From contig JAWZYU010000019.1 in NCBI GenBank assembly GCA_038380435.1, positions 29,909,801-29,973,800 of the forward strand: a stretch of DNA of 64,000 nt. The letters are read 5' to 3'. The translations under genes were made by a program, and so were the position numbers. This document shows, one piece after another, positions 43,776 to 55,314 of this stretch (position 1 is the first letter of the stretch; each line of letters begins with the position of its first letter). This stretch comes from Ryuthela nishihirai. Lineage: Eukaryota > Arthropoda > Arachnida > Araneae > Heptathelidae. Under the pieces are notes generated by a model that did not search any database, was not told the origin of the DNA, and saw only the letters and a list, made by a program, of their open reading frames with translations.

Positions 43776-46700
43776 AATCTAACTATTTTGAAATTTGGCA
43801 TTTCAGACAGCGCATGTGTCACACCAGAGGGACAGCTCTGCAGAACTAATGCATGATCATGCATCTGGACTTTGACTTCTTTGCATGACGTCTTGAATCA
43901 TGGAGTGAAAATGGACACCAGAGGTCGCCATCTATCTTTCGAAAGATTCTTTCCGATCCTTCAGCTGGAAAAAAAATTAGCAATCTTCAAGTACGCGATA
44001 ATATTGAAATCAGAAAAAGTATTGTCATTACGTATTTATGCAAAACAATGTTTTTTAAATATTATGCAACTAAATAAATTGCATGAATAGCAGTAATTTT
44101 AAGATAATGCAGTTAGTGCATTTGTAAAGCATATAGTTGAACCTGCTTACCTCACAATGATAATTTATATTTAATAACCACTAGCCTATAGATAAAAAAA
44201 GGGAAATTTTAAGGTAATATTTGCTGATTTCTTTTGAACTTTTAATTGCTTTAGTGTTGTATACGAGCCGTTGAAAGTCAACTTTTCTGCATAATGGTAT
44301 AAACTCTCAAGTGAAATTTGTCGCAAGAGGGCACTCTTTACATGTTTGCTCGCTGTCCCTTCTTGTCTTTTATACGCTCTTTGATGACCATATGATAGTA
44401 ACTTCCCGTTGTTATAACAAGGAAGGTTTGAGGGTTTCTTGACATTTCGTAAATAAAATTTCGATATTACATATATATAAAATTACTGCTGTTACTTAAT
44501 TATTTTATTAAATATTACACTTTAAAACTATGGGTATGTTTTTATAATGACCCTGTATAATAAAATAATAATTGGTTATTAGAGGTCATTACGAGTTGTG
44601 ATTTCACAATTTTTTAGTGTTTAATGATGAACACAAGCTACTCTACGTCTACACCTAAATATACAGATCTAAACTATAACTACTGCAGCTGACTCATAGC
44701 TTCCCTTTAGGCAATTACTATTTTTTCGAGGTCCTGGGATATATTACATTACCGACTTATTTATTTCTGTCATTTCAATTCCAGGTCCAAGATCTAGTTT
44801 CTTTTAAAATAATATGAAGTACTTTAATATCAAACTATTTTATGTCAAAAAACTGAAAATAATTCATGAAAACTTTGAGAGTAGTTACTAAATAAACTTA
44901 TAAATGCATCCATAAACTAGAAATGAGTAAATATCTAGCAGAATCAGGGATTACACCACACTCAATCAAATATGTGTGGCAACAAGCCCGGATATAGAAA
45001 AAAATCAAGAGGGGAGAGTGGGCAAAGTTATTGTATCAAGCAGAAAACTGAAAATGCGGAATCAAATGATAGAATCGTCTTTTTGCAATAAAATGGTTTT
45101 ACTGGTTTTTAAATTTTGTTGAAATTTTAACAACTAGGAGGGCTATAAATATCATATATTGCGTATGAGAATCAGTATCACCTAAACTCTGTTGTTTTCT
45201 ACAATAAAAAGGGTTTTAAATATGGTAGTAAATATAAGAATAATGTAAACATAAATTATAATGCTTGAGACTACAGATGCCTGTATTGATAATTGTTTTG
45301 ATGTAATTTGATTAATTTATACTACTCTTATTTACTCTTATATTACATACGGGATTTTAATCAGGGGTAATAGTTATGATTACAATTTGAGTGCTATATA
45401 TCGTCTTCAGAAAAGAATTATTAGATATAATGTTGTTAACAAAAAAAAACTATGATCCTGTAGCACATTTATTTCTTACGTTAAAATTCTAGTCTCAAAG
45501 TCCGCAGAATTTTATCGATTTTGGCTATTTTCCGAAAACAGGCTGTTACGAGATTATGAGCGATTTTATGATTCGACACGTGACTGATTCTTTTTCTCTG
45601 CAACTTTATTATTTTGATGGGTTTTTTTATAATGCTGCCGACGACTTCACATGAAGGGAGAATTCATGACCGTACAATTAAATATTTACAAAATATAAAT
45701 ATAAACTTATTAACAGAGGATGCATATTCCATATCGTCATTGTTGAAAACGACCGATAAAAATGGCGACCAATAGGTTCCAGGGCGAATAAGAAGATTAA
45801 TGATTTTTTTATAATTGTTTTATGATAAATATCCAAAAGTACAATTATGAATTCTCTTTTAAATAAATGCGCCTGCTGCATTATAAAATTAAAAGTATCA
45901 AAAGATATAAAGTTAGAGAGGGAGTGATTGAGTAAGGCATATAAAATCGCTCAGAATCTCGTTATCGTTATGTTTTCTGAAAACCGCAAAAAAATCGCAA
46001 ATTAATGTCAGGAAATTTTGTGCATTCTATTACAGTGGAAACGATTAAATTGGATAGATTTAAAGACTATTTCCAGAATCTATCTGGTATTCCTAAATAC
46101 GAAACTCGTAACAGACAGATATATCGATTGTCAATTGGGCAGAGATCTGTCAATGCAGTTAAAGTTGGTTTGAACTTTCAGATGAGGTTAAAGTAATACA
46201 AATTAAAAAAATTATTTTGGATCAAATATAGAATGTTTCTTCTTACAAAACAATAAAAAACTTTCTAATGTATAAGTGTAATATCTTTATTTGAATTTTG
46301 AATTTTTATTGTCAAATGCATTATTGTTGCCATGATGAAACTTTAAAGCAAATAGGGAACATTAACTAAAAATAAGTGTCAGCTTACATTCTTTTAGCTT
46401 TCTTATTATATTTTATACAAAAGTACATTATTACAATGTAAATAACCCAAGGACAAATGCTCATCCAGGTTATTGTAATATTTAACACAGGAATAGAGTA
46501 ATGACAACTTATTTTTGCGTATAATATATACAATCTTAAACATCTTCAATGATAGTTGATTTTGTATTAACAGAGAAGTATACATATGCTTTTCTTGAAC
46601 AACAGTGGCAAATATATATAAGTGATTTCATTTTTCTATACAGATTATTTTTATTTTTGTATTCATGCAGACAAAAAGTGAAACTTTTAGGATCTAGCTT

Positions 46701-47474
46701 AAAGTAAGTAAGGTTCCGTATCAGTTACATATCGTTAAAATTTAAAGCAAAGAAATACGAGAAAATAGTTGATTTCAAACTGATCTATTAATTGTGAAAT
46801 TTTTATTCTGATATTGATGCTATATTAAAAAGTTCAAAAGTCCATTTGGATGAGAAGTTAACTTCAGTAATGAAGCAATTATTGTGTAAGGAAAAAGTAG
46901 AAGGTAAAAACATCAGGGTTCAAATTTATCTGTGTTAAAGATGATAAAACCTTTATGAGGAGGATGAAACCAAAAAAAAATATCTAGAGTCAGGAATGAA
47001 GATGATAGAGATTAAGATTGATGCCAGGATTAAAAATAATGACCCATAGTTTGATGATTTACAATCTGATTGCATATATAGAGGGCCAGATTTATGCGTA
47101 AGTTTACTAAGCTACAGCTTGGGGCTTATAAGATATGAGGAGCCTAAAAATGCATTTCATGTTTTACTCTGTAGCAGCTGTGAATTTGTATTAGTAGTTG
47201 CAAATAAAATTACAAGTTCTGAAATATAATAAATGCTTTCAGCACATCAGTTTCATGTTTAATTTTGAATATTTCTCTGCAGTCAGAATAATAAATTACG
47301 CTATTTTATAGCGATATTTATTATTTGGATTTCCGAATTTTTTGGGCCTTTTAAGCTCGACATAGTTTAGGATCTCAGAAGGTCAAAGTCTGTCCGTGAT
47401 CATATGACCACCTGAAATCATATATTCCTGCTCAATAGCTAAACGGTAATAAAGGAAAATAAAATAAATATACA
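43776..47474. other. Long AT-rich stretch, no gene seen
   Basis: About 3.7 kb without a recognisable coding frame, SINE or tandem array. Short frames (43872-44090 +, 45678-45881 -, 46005-46196 +) have no motif. Near 44980-45020, 'caagcccggatatag' and 'gaggggagag' weakly resemble an H1 end. Confidence 0.45.
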
Positions 47475-47517
47475 TAGCGTGATCATTTAATTCGTGGACA
47501 GAAGCAAAAACGTTACA

Positions 47518-48012
47518 TTAAATATCATCCTTTGAATTTTCCTGGCATTTGTCTTCCTCAAAATACTCTCCCTTGAACTTCACACATTTTTGCCATCGTT
47601 GTACCCATGCATTAAAAGCGTCTTTGAAGCCATTTTTCCAAAGTGTGCGAAGTGTTGTCGTTGTGGGTCTGCAAGCTTCGTCGTCGGATGCGAAATGTTT
47701 CCCTTTCAAACTTACATCAGTCGCGGAAAGGGGAAAAAATCGCAGGGCGCTAAATCCGGGGAATATGGAGGATGTTGCAGAACCTCAGCACCTATGCCAG
47801 TGATCACTGGCTGCACAATATTAGCCCTATGGGGCCTGGGCGTTGTCGAACCAAGTAACACCAGAAAGTTCCGGACGTTTTTCACGAATGGCACGCCGAA
47901 GTTTGGTTCTGAGAAATTTCGAGTAGGCTTCCTTATTCATGGTTGTTCCATGAGACACAAAGTAAGTAACGAGAACACCTTTGATGTCACAAACACAATC
48001 ATCTCTCTTCAT
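47518..48012 (-). pseudogene. mariner transposase, C-terminal half
   Basis: The minus strand reads DIKGVLVTYFVSHGTTMNKE, a block equivalent to 'FDNA' around the second catalytic Asp, HPPYSPDLAPCDFF with the third Asp (DD34D type), KGKHFASDDEA and a C-terminal FKGEYFEE. Frame changes occur near 47830-47895 and 47709-47712. The first catalytic Asp region is missing, lost between this piece and the N-terminal piece. Confidence 0.9.
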
Positions 48013-48026
48013 TCAGCATTGATAGG

Positions 48027-48098
48027 AGTAGTTTAGTCCCAGGATAATTCTCCCCGTTGCACAGTCTGGGACTAAACTTATCCTGGGACTAAACTACT
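48027..48098. mobile_element. 72-bp foldback with AGTAGTTTAGTC ends
   Basis: Perfect 21-bp arms begin AGTAGTTTAGTCCCAGG (48027-48047) with exact complement at 48078-48098. A third partial copy of the end (ctgggactaaact, 48066-48078) lies in the loop. The first 12 bases equal those of the element at 63279-63836. Flanks gatagg and gccagg are not a clean duplication. It sits exactly where the mariner coding region lost its middle. Confidence 0.8.
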
Positions 48099-48373
48099 GC
48101 CAGGGCTTTTTCGATTTGCTCAGTATTTATTGAGGAAGAAGGCTGGAAGGTTCTTGGGTCATCGGCAACAGGTTCGCATCCTTCTTTGAATGGCTTATGC
48201 CACTTAAAAATGGCAAACCTATGAAGACAGTCGTTACCATAAGCTTCACTCATCTCTTCAATAGTCGCAGCAGCACTTAGGCCTCGCCTAACACAATAAC
48301 GAATGACATACCACTGTTCCGTCTGAATTTCTGACATTCTGAACGAACGTCTATGACACGCAACTCGAATCAC
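48099..48373 (-). pseudogene. mariner transposase, N-terminal half
   Basis: From the Met at 48373 it reads MSEIQTEQWYVIRYCVRRGL, then EEMSEAYGNDCLHRFAIFKW, HKPFKEGCEPVADDPR: the two HTH motifs of the mariner DNA-binding domain, including the normal W-H-K-x-F-K-E-G linker. The frame runs on to stop inside the foldback. Confidence 0.9.
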
Positions 48374-48527
48374 ATTCTTAACTCAACAGCAGTCGACGCC
48401 AAATGACCTTGTCACGTGGAGCCTCCTTCGCAGCTGTCACGCACAGCGCCATCTAGTGTAACTTTGGAAAAAGCGCTACGTACGAGTACTTATGGCGTCA
48501 GTCCACGAATTAAATGATCACCCCTTA

Positions 48528-49318
48528 TAAATATATACATTTTTTTTTTCTTTTTATTCTATAATATACACTTACAACAAATAGTCTAAACCATTTATCA
48601 CCAAAAGCAAACGTCACATAATATAAAACTTCCTTTATCTGACAGTTTGCTTTTTGGGTGCTAGCAATAATCTATCTCCTAGAACAGAGTGATGATACAT
48701 CATTTTACCAACGATGTTCACTAGGAAGTCTTTTCTTTCCTTTGCTGTTGTTGATGCTCCCGCCCCTTTCATCACTCTCCATCCTGTATCCCATGAATCT
48801 ACTTCTCTGTAGCAATAGCCTAAGAATCAAATGCTTGAAGCGATCGATTCCCATCGAGGCGACTTTGTTGGCAACCATCGTTGGTCTTCAAGTCGCTTTC
48901 GCTCATCCTGTGACACTAGCGACGACCCTTAGCAACCTTTCATTTCGTGTGTGCATTCCCTGACCGACTTTCACGTCAAACAACACAAAACTTCGCAGCG
49001 TCAATCTCTTCTCTGCGTCTTAAGATGTATATAAGTTACTTAAGTTTATATATATATATTTAATTCTTTTTATTTCTTATTTTAATTATGCTACTATCTC
49101 CAAACCGATAATTTATTGTCTATAGAACTGTGTAAACATAATCTAATTGCCTATGTAATTATGAAAAAGTACGCTACACATATGTAGAGCAGTTTAGTAC
49201 TACATTGACTTTTTTTTTTTGGCCAAAAAATGTATTAAATGAGGTTGCGTTTGTTAAATGACATTAGCATGAATGTTATTAGATACGTTATTAGTTTAGC
49301 TAGATAATTTATTAAATA
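48528..49318. other. Unique sequence, partly of balanced composition
   Basis: 48650-48970 has higher G+C content, CG-containing words and a 101-codon + frame (48658-48963) without known motif. Whether it is exon, regulatory or neutral cannot be told. Confidence 0.3.
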
Positions 49319-49324
49319 GCAGGG

Positions 49325-49430
49325 CTGGATCTAGAAGAGGAGACAGCCATACTACCTTTCATTTGAGAAAATTAGTAATCTGAAAAGAGAAGAAAAAAAT
49401 ATTAAACGTTAAACATATACAATGCCCTTC
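49325..49430. mobile_element. H1 hAT-like MITE fragment
   Basis: 'CAGGGCTGGATCTAGAAGAG' followed by 'tttgagaaaattagtaat' matches the H1 left end. No right end was found. Confidence 0.5.
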
Positions 49431-50024
49431 CAATCTATCAGATATATTTGGTATACCAACGTATCAAAGAATTTCCACCCTATATCAATGGGAATCGAAC
49501 TTCGAAACTCTATAACTTCTAAAACATTCAAATCATGGAAACATGTGATAGAATATAAAGTTCATGATGAAACCATTTGAATCTCGATTTTCGACAATAG
49601 TCTTTCGGTATTTGAAAGTTATAAGAGCTGGAATATTTCACAACAGTAATCCGTCATAAGAATTTAGCTCAGAAACGAATTAAAATTTAAATAATAAGTA
49701 TTGTTTCAAACTATTTAATAAAATAAATATGAATTTTAGAAGTTTTCACAATGATTATTTAAAACAAGAAAGTTCATAGTTAAATAGTCCAGCTTCCATA
49801 ACTCTTTAAATATTGGAGGAATATTGTTGAAAATTCTCATCAGTCGCATTTTTCCATTAAATGCATATTTTAAAAGTTATAGACTTAAAAATTAGATTCC
49901 TGTTGACATAACATGGAAATTCGCTAATGTTTTTAGGGCAGTGTAGTAGAGTAATAGTAAGATGCATTTAAAAAACTGCTCGTTAATGGTGTTCAGGTCA
50001 TCCTTAAGACGATTAAAATTCTTA
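49431..50024. other. AT-rich sequence, no gene seen
   Basis: Nothing recognised. Confidence 0.45.
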
Positions 50025-51365
50025 GGTTAAGCCAGTGATTTTTCAGCCTTTTTATCTGCTGTGAACTTTATAATTATTTTCATAAGGACTGCAACCCACT
50101 TAAACAATCATTAAAAGATGTATGGCCCATTTCAACAACTGAATCCAATTTAGAATCATTAAAATGTTTTTGCCCATTTTAGTAACTAAAAGTTAAAGTA
50201 ATTAAAAATGTTATGGCCATTTCAATAACTGGAAGGTTCACAATCAGTGATTAAATGTGAGACAATTTCAACAACTGAAAGGAAATTAAAAGGGTTGTGA
50301 CATATTTCAACAGCTGAAAAGATCGCGATCCCCGTTAAAAGTGTTGTGACATTTTAAACAGCTGAAAGGATTACGATTAAGATTTACATTAAGGGTACAA
50401 GGTTACATTAAAAGAAATATGACCCATTTCAACAACTAAATGAGTCGCGATGAACTTTAAAAAACATTAAAAAGTGTTGTGAATCATTTCAACATCTGAA
50501 AGGATCACGCCATTAAAAGTGTTGTGACACTTTCAACAACTAAAAGGGTTGAAAGAGGTATGACCACTTCAACAACTGAGTTAAAATAAGCGTCAGAAAT
50601 CACTAAAAAGTGATGTGACCGATTTCAACACCTGAAGGGATCATGATCATTCATTATAAATGTTCTGACACTTTCAGCAACTGAAAGAGTTACAATCAAT
50701 CATTAAAGTCGGTATGACCCATTTCATCAACTGAATGTGTTACGATCAACTTTAGAAATTATTAAAAAGTATCGCAACCTATTTTAACACCGGAAAGGAT
50801 CACGATCACTCATTAAAAGCTTTGTAACACTTTGAACATTTGAAAAGATTACCATAACACATTAAAAGTATTGTGACACTTTTAACATTGAGATTTCTAT
50901 AACGCATTAAAATTTTTGGGACACTCAATAACTGAAAGAGTCACGATCTACCATTAAAAGAATTATGGCCCATTTCAACAACTGAATCCAATTTAGAATC
51001 ATTAAAATGTTTTTTCCCATTTTAAAATTAAATGTTTAAATGTTTAAACCCATTTATAAAAGGTTCACGATTCTTCAAAACCTATTAAAAATGTTATGGC
51101 CATTTCAATAACTGGAAGGTTCACTATCAGTGATTAAATGTGAGACAATTTCAACAACTGAAAGGAAATTAAAAGGGTTGTGACATATTTCAACAGCGGA
51201 AAAGGTTTCAATTAATGATCCACTTCATAATTATGATCCACTTCGACAACTGAACGTCTCACGGTAAACTTTAAAAACCATTAAAAAGGGTTGTGAACCA
51301 TTTCAGCAACTGAAAGCATCACGATTATCTTTAAAATCTATTAAAGTGGTAGAAACCATAGCGAA
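50025..51365. repeat. ~55-bp degenerate tandem array with a second-order duplication
   Basis: Units carry 'atttcaacaactgaaagga', 'tcacgatcaactt' and 'cattaaaagtgttgtgac', about 24 times with strong divergence. On top of this, about 190 bp starting 'aactgaatccaatttagaat' near 50138 recurs at 50972 with few changes. The array start, 'CCAGTGATTTTTCAGCC' (50025), has the look of a hAT end. Confidence 0.8.
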
Positions 51366-51499
51366 AATAAAAGCTTAGGTCCCTCAAAGTTTGAATGCAA
51401 CGTAACTGATAGAAAGCTGTTCTTGCCAAATGAGATGCGTTCCTGTTCGGGAAAAGAAAAACAGTTTATGAAAGTAGCAATTAATAATGTTTTGCAAAA

Positions 51500-51780
51500 T
51501 TTACATTTCAGGATTCCTAGGTTCGAGTCCCAAATGCTACTACATTAAGATTTTCTCATCTTACCCGTGTTCTACCTTAGTTACAAAGGAAGTATAAATG
51601 GGCTTGGAAGTACTGTTTTCCGTTAGGTGAGACGTTAACCTGTATCCCGTTAGGTAGAAGAATGAAACATCGAAAGATTTGTGCTTTGGACAGTCTCATC
51701 TCATAAGTCTTTCATAACATTTCATATGTTTTAATGGAGCTCTTCCCTAGCTTATTTTCTTGTGCATATTACAAAACTTA
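51500..51780 (+). mobile_element. SINE-B, strongly diverged
   Basis: 'gattcctaggttcgagtccc' (B box), 'ccttagttacaaaggaagta' and 'gtgagacgttaacctgtatc', then loosely related 3' sequence. The A-box side is missing. Confidence 0.45.
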
Positions 51781-52530
51781 CACGTGTTTGGTCGCTGAAC
51801 CACGCCCAGATCTAGGGAGGAGGAGAAGGGGCTCCTCATCCCTAGATTTATTATTTTTGCTTTTTATTGTAATAGTTTTATTTTTGTTTTAACTTGTTTT
51901 TATTAACTTTTCAGATCAATCATATAATACTGGCCATTCTTGCTATTAAAACTACAATAGAAATGAAAACGTCTCACGAAACCATATTTAAAATGAAAAC
52001 AATAATATTCTGTAAGGGCGATGATAAATAATCGTTATAAACAGATCATCCGAAATTCTAATGTGCTGCTCCAGGCAGTTTCAGGGGTTTCGAAGACTGC
52101 TCTCTCTTACTAAGAATCTTGTATGTGGCTCTCAGTGTTTGGATACTTGGCCATTCCTGCCGTGTAGTATTTATTATTTTCAGTTCTAATTATTAAATCT
52201 CCTCCAGACTCCTATAGAAGCGCTCTCACCTACATCCCTCACTCAAGAATTTCTTATCATTAGGGCAGCGTCAGTTCCCTATACTTTCCTTTGTTTTCCC
52301 TTCGGGTAAAAGTAAACATGCTACTATGTTTACGATCGCATTTCTCTGTCTCGCAATCTCCCAGTTGTCTGTTCTGTGCTAGGGGGAGATTTCCCGGAGG
52401 TGTGCTGGGCGTAAGATACGAAAGGTCACTGACCTAAATGATTTCTCTAGCCTAGTGTGAGGCAATGGAAGAGGACATTGTAAGTCGCCCAAACAATCGT
52501 GTAAGATGGGGAAAATATAGGTTGACCAGC
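51781..52530. other. Unique sequence with a possible H1 fragment
   Basis: 'ccagatctagggaggaggag' near 51810 resembles an H1 end. The rest has no recognised gene or repeat. Confidence 0.35.
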
Positions 52531-52815
52531 TTCTTAAGGCTTTGTTATTATTACTATTCTTGATTTTGCTGAGGCCAGGGTTGTTACTATTTATCTTATC
52601 CTTCTTACTATTGCCATTTTTTGTGTTGTTGCCTTGTTACTCATTATTGTTTCTTTCGTGTTACTCTTTGTTATTATTGTCGCTATTGTTCCATTACCAT
52701 TGTTTCGCATTTTACATTTCTGTTACTGTTGTTAAGCTCAGTATTGTTGCAACTCGCACTGCTGTTATAATTGTTTGCTGCTGTTATTGTTATTCGTGTT
52801 GCTATTTCTTTTAGT
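52531..52815. repeat. T-rich triplet-like low-complexity tract
   Basis: Irregular 'gttatt', 'cttatt' and 'ctattgt' runs. The 90-aa frame is a Leu/Phe/Cys-rich by-product. Confidence 0.75.
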
Positions 52816-52999
52816 TTACGTGAATTAAGCATTTTTAAAAAAAGAAGAATTAGAAATTATACTTAAATTTAACCCATACTAACAAATTATAGTGATGAAG
52901 ATAAATATAAAAATCATAATGTGAAATATTCAAAAAAAGGGGGTAAAATGTGTAGTTAAGAGAGCAAATTATCCAGTGTTGAAGTTTTCAAGTGAAATA

Positions 53000-54572
53000 C
53001 AGTGGACCTTCGTTATAGCGCTGCTCGCTATACCGCGCACTCGGTTATAGCGCGGGCGATGTTCGCGATAAGTTCAAACATGTTTATACAGGTCCGTGCG
53101 GCGTTAGTATCGCATCGCATTTTATTGTTACTGCGTATTGAGTAATTGTGTATGTATTGAGTTCCTGCATGTATTTTGAATAGTGTTTAATTATTGTATG
53201 CATGATGAGTAAAAGAAAAGCTTACAATGTGAAAGAAAAGCTTGACATTATTGCTAAAGTAAAGAGCGGAGTTTCGAAAGCAAACATAAGAAGAGAATAC
53301 GGCATACCTGAAGGAACTGTAAGGGGTTGGATGACAGAGGAGACAAAACTGAATTCATTTGTTGGTAAGCTTGACCAAGATGCTGGGCTTACTCGAAAAA
53401 AGACAAGACTTGGAAAAAATCAAAATGTTGACGATTGCCTCTATGCATGGTTTGTGCAAAAAAGAAGTGAAGGTATTCCCGTATCTGGAACTGCTTTAAA
53501 GTTGCAAGCTGAAAAATTCCATGTAAGCTTAAAAGCAGGAGATTTTAAGGCTTCTGACGGTTGGTTGTGGCGTTGGCAAAAACGACATGGCATCTTCCAA
53601 ATTTCCATTTCTGGTGAAGCAAAGTCTAGTGATATTGAAGGCGCTGCAGAATTTTCCAAACAGTTCACAATTTCCATTAAGGAAGAAGGGTATACTGATG
53701 TACAAGTTTATAACTGTGATGAGACTGCATTATATTACAGAATGTTGCCAAGTAAAACCTTAGATCTAAAAAGTAACCCACAAATTGATCTCGACCAAAC
53801 CACAATACATTCAGATTCAGCTTCAGATAATATCTTCACTGAGGCTGAAATTTCTCGTATCCGGGAAATATTGAATGAGCCAGAAATAACTAATGATTCT
53901 TTGACTGATTGGTTAGATGTGGACGCTAGAGTAGATAGTATTTGTCAGAATATGACTGATGAAATGATTATCGAATCCATTTGCGGTGACGAAGATTGTC
54001 AAGAAGAAACAGAAAATGATGATGAAAGTGCCAGTGGGATAGCTGATATACCGCCAACAACCAAAGAAGCAATAACAGCCATGGAAACTGTAATAAAATG
54101 GGCTGAATCACAAGAAAATATTAACAGTGTCAGATTGTTGCAATTAGCATCTTTCAAAAGGGAAATGATACAGAAGTTATCAAAAAGCAAACAAATAAAA
54201 ATTACTCACTTTTTTAAGGATGTTTTGTAATTGAAATGATGTCGAATGCATAGATTTTAGTCAAGTCATAGATAGTGTTTGTTTTTACATATTTTCAAGC
54301 GTACCTTATGTACGTAAATAAAATAATAAATATATGTACTTATTAAGATGTATAACTATGTTATGTGAATTTTAATAAAACCTTTAATAAATAAATTGTT
54401 TTTTTATTAAAATACATAATATATATAGTTGATGGGATGTTTCAGTATATAGCTCAAATCGTTCCGAGTAAATTTATTTTGTCGCCACCGCGCCGCTCGG
54501 TATAACGCGGTTCACCTTATAACGCGGGTGTTGTTTCCCGCCCGACATGCGCGTTATATCGGGGGTCCACTG
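53000..54572 (+). mobile_element. Tigger/pogo-type DNA transposon, internally deleted
   Basis: The ends CAGTGGACCTTCGTTATAGC and, inverted, CAGTGGACCCCCGATATAAC are flanked by TA (52998-52999, 54573-54574). Subterminal segments repeat 'cggttatagcgcggg' or 'ggtataacgcgg' motifs in both halves. One long frame lies inside, followed by AATAAA near 54316. The 1.57-kb size is short for the family because the catalytic core is missing. The 316-bp derivative at 32649-32964 shares both ends. Confidence 0.95.
53202..54230 (+). CDS. Tigger/pogo transposase-like protein lacking most of the DDE domain
   Basis: The 342-aa frame starts at tandem ATGs (MMSKRK). Residues 5-55 form a psq/CENP-B-like helix-turn-helix (LDIIAKVKSG, YGIPEGTVRGW). 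Residues 75-133 form the CENPB-type HTH (YAWFVQKRSEGIPVSG, DGWLWRWQKRHGI). The DDE domain opens normally at 168-190 with the first catalytic Asp, D173 in YNCDETALYY. The protein then jumps to the acidic tail, skipping the part with the other catalytic residues; the frame is kept. Tail residues 195-280 are rich in D and E. The end QIKITHFF (331-338) fits the PCNA-interacting pattern QxxIxxFF, and pogo transposase is known to bind PCNA. Seen: intact frame, both DNA-binding domains. Inferred: binds element ends but cannot cut DNA. Confidence 0.9.
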   Translation: MMSKRKAYNVKEKLDIIAKVKSGVSKANIRREYGIPEGTVRGWMTEETKLNSFVGKLDQDAGLTRKKTRLGKNQNVDDCLYAWFVQKRSEGIPVSGTALKLQAEKFHVSLKAGDFKASDGWLWRWQKRHGIFQISISGEAKSSDIEGAAEFSKQFTISIKEEGYTDVQVYNCDETALYYRMLPSKTLDLKSNPQIDLDQTTIHSDSASDNIFTEAEISRIREILNEPEITNDSLTDWLDVDARVDSICQNMTDEMIIESICGDEDCQEETENDDESASGIADIPPTTKEAITAMETVIKWAESQENINSVRLLQLASFKREMIQKLSKSKQIKITHFFKDVL

Positions 54573-54574
54573 TA

Positions 54575-55125
54575 TTAAAATAGTGTAATATATACAACAA
54601 GATGTAACTTGCGGATGAAGACGAAACGAAGGTGTAAAATACTATTATGTCAATGTATTATTCTCTCCTGCAGATAAGCTGTAAGCTTTGCAGGACATCT
54701 GTAAACAGAAATGATTTATTTTTAATTGTTTGACTAAAGAAATGATTTTGAAAAATCAGCATTGTTAGTGCCGGATTGCTACTCTTAATATTATAAGTCG
54801 TCTTTGCTGCTTATCACCATTTTTTGACGTTAATTCAGATTTGAAACTAATTGCAATTCAATTTAAACGTTTATGTTTGAAATCATTTTGTTTTATAATG
54901 CTTCAGATGTTTGAAGTTATTTTTTTAACGAAAGCAATAAAATGAATAACAAATAATTCGGAAAAAAACCATATATCACGTTACCATAGGCGCCCGCAGA
55001 AAATTTTCCAGGGGGAGGGAGTGAATTTTATTTCAGAAGGGAGCGAAATATTTCCAACTAGGTTCAACTCATTATTTCAAGATGGAAATATTTATATCGA
55101 ACAGTTCATTAATGAGTAGAGTTGG
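54575..55125. other. AT-rich sequence, no gene seen
   Basis: Near 54988-55030, 'ataggcgcccgcagaaaa' with 'ccagggggaggg' resembles a TE terminus, but no partner end was found. Confidence 0.4.
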
Positions 55126-55127
55126 GA

Positions 55128-55240
55128 TCTGGCACCTTCGTGTCACGTGACACAAAGATTTCTAAAAAAAATAGTTGCCAGATATTTTTTTCTGAATTCT
55201 GTAATCAACCGTAGTGTTCGGATACTTTTTTGAGCGACTG
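55128..55240. mobile_element. M1 MITE, right half only
   Basis: Centre 'ccttcgtgtcacgtgacac' through 'ttctgaattctgtaatcaac' to the end GGATACTTTTTTGAGCGACTG followed by TA. The left arm is missing. Confidence 0.88.
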
Positions 55241-55245
55241 TACAG

Positions 55246-55314
55246 TTGGGAGTCGAACCTGGGAATGCAGACTACGATCCTGGCGCACTTCTCACTGGTC
55301 AACTCCTGTCCCGT
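55246..55314 (-). mobile_element. SINE-B head fragment
   Basis: The + strand 'gttgggagtcgaacctggga', 'atgcagactacgatcctggc' and 'tcactggtcaactcctg' is the reversed tRNA-like head. It starts just after the M1 MITE's right TA. The rest of the SINE is absent. Confidence 0.7.

Larger units (their letters stand above)
47477..48525 (-). mobile_element. mariner element with deleted middle
   Basis: Inverted ends contain GTGATCATTTAATTCGTGGAC at the left (from 47479) and its exact complement at the right (to 48521), with TA on each side (47475-47476, 48526-48527). The minus strand carries the transposase remnant in two pieces either side of a 72-bp foldback. At about 1.05 kb it is shorter than the usual ~1.3 kb mariner. 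Confidence 0.92.

Noticed and set aside
52542..52814. 90-aa membrane protein
   Set aside because: The hydrophobic frame comes from a T-rich low-complexity tract; no signal, domain or gene context.
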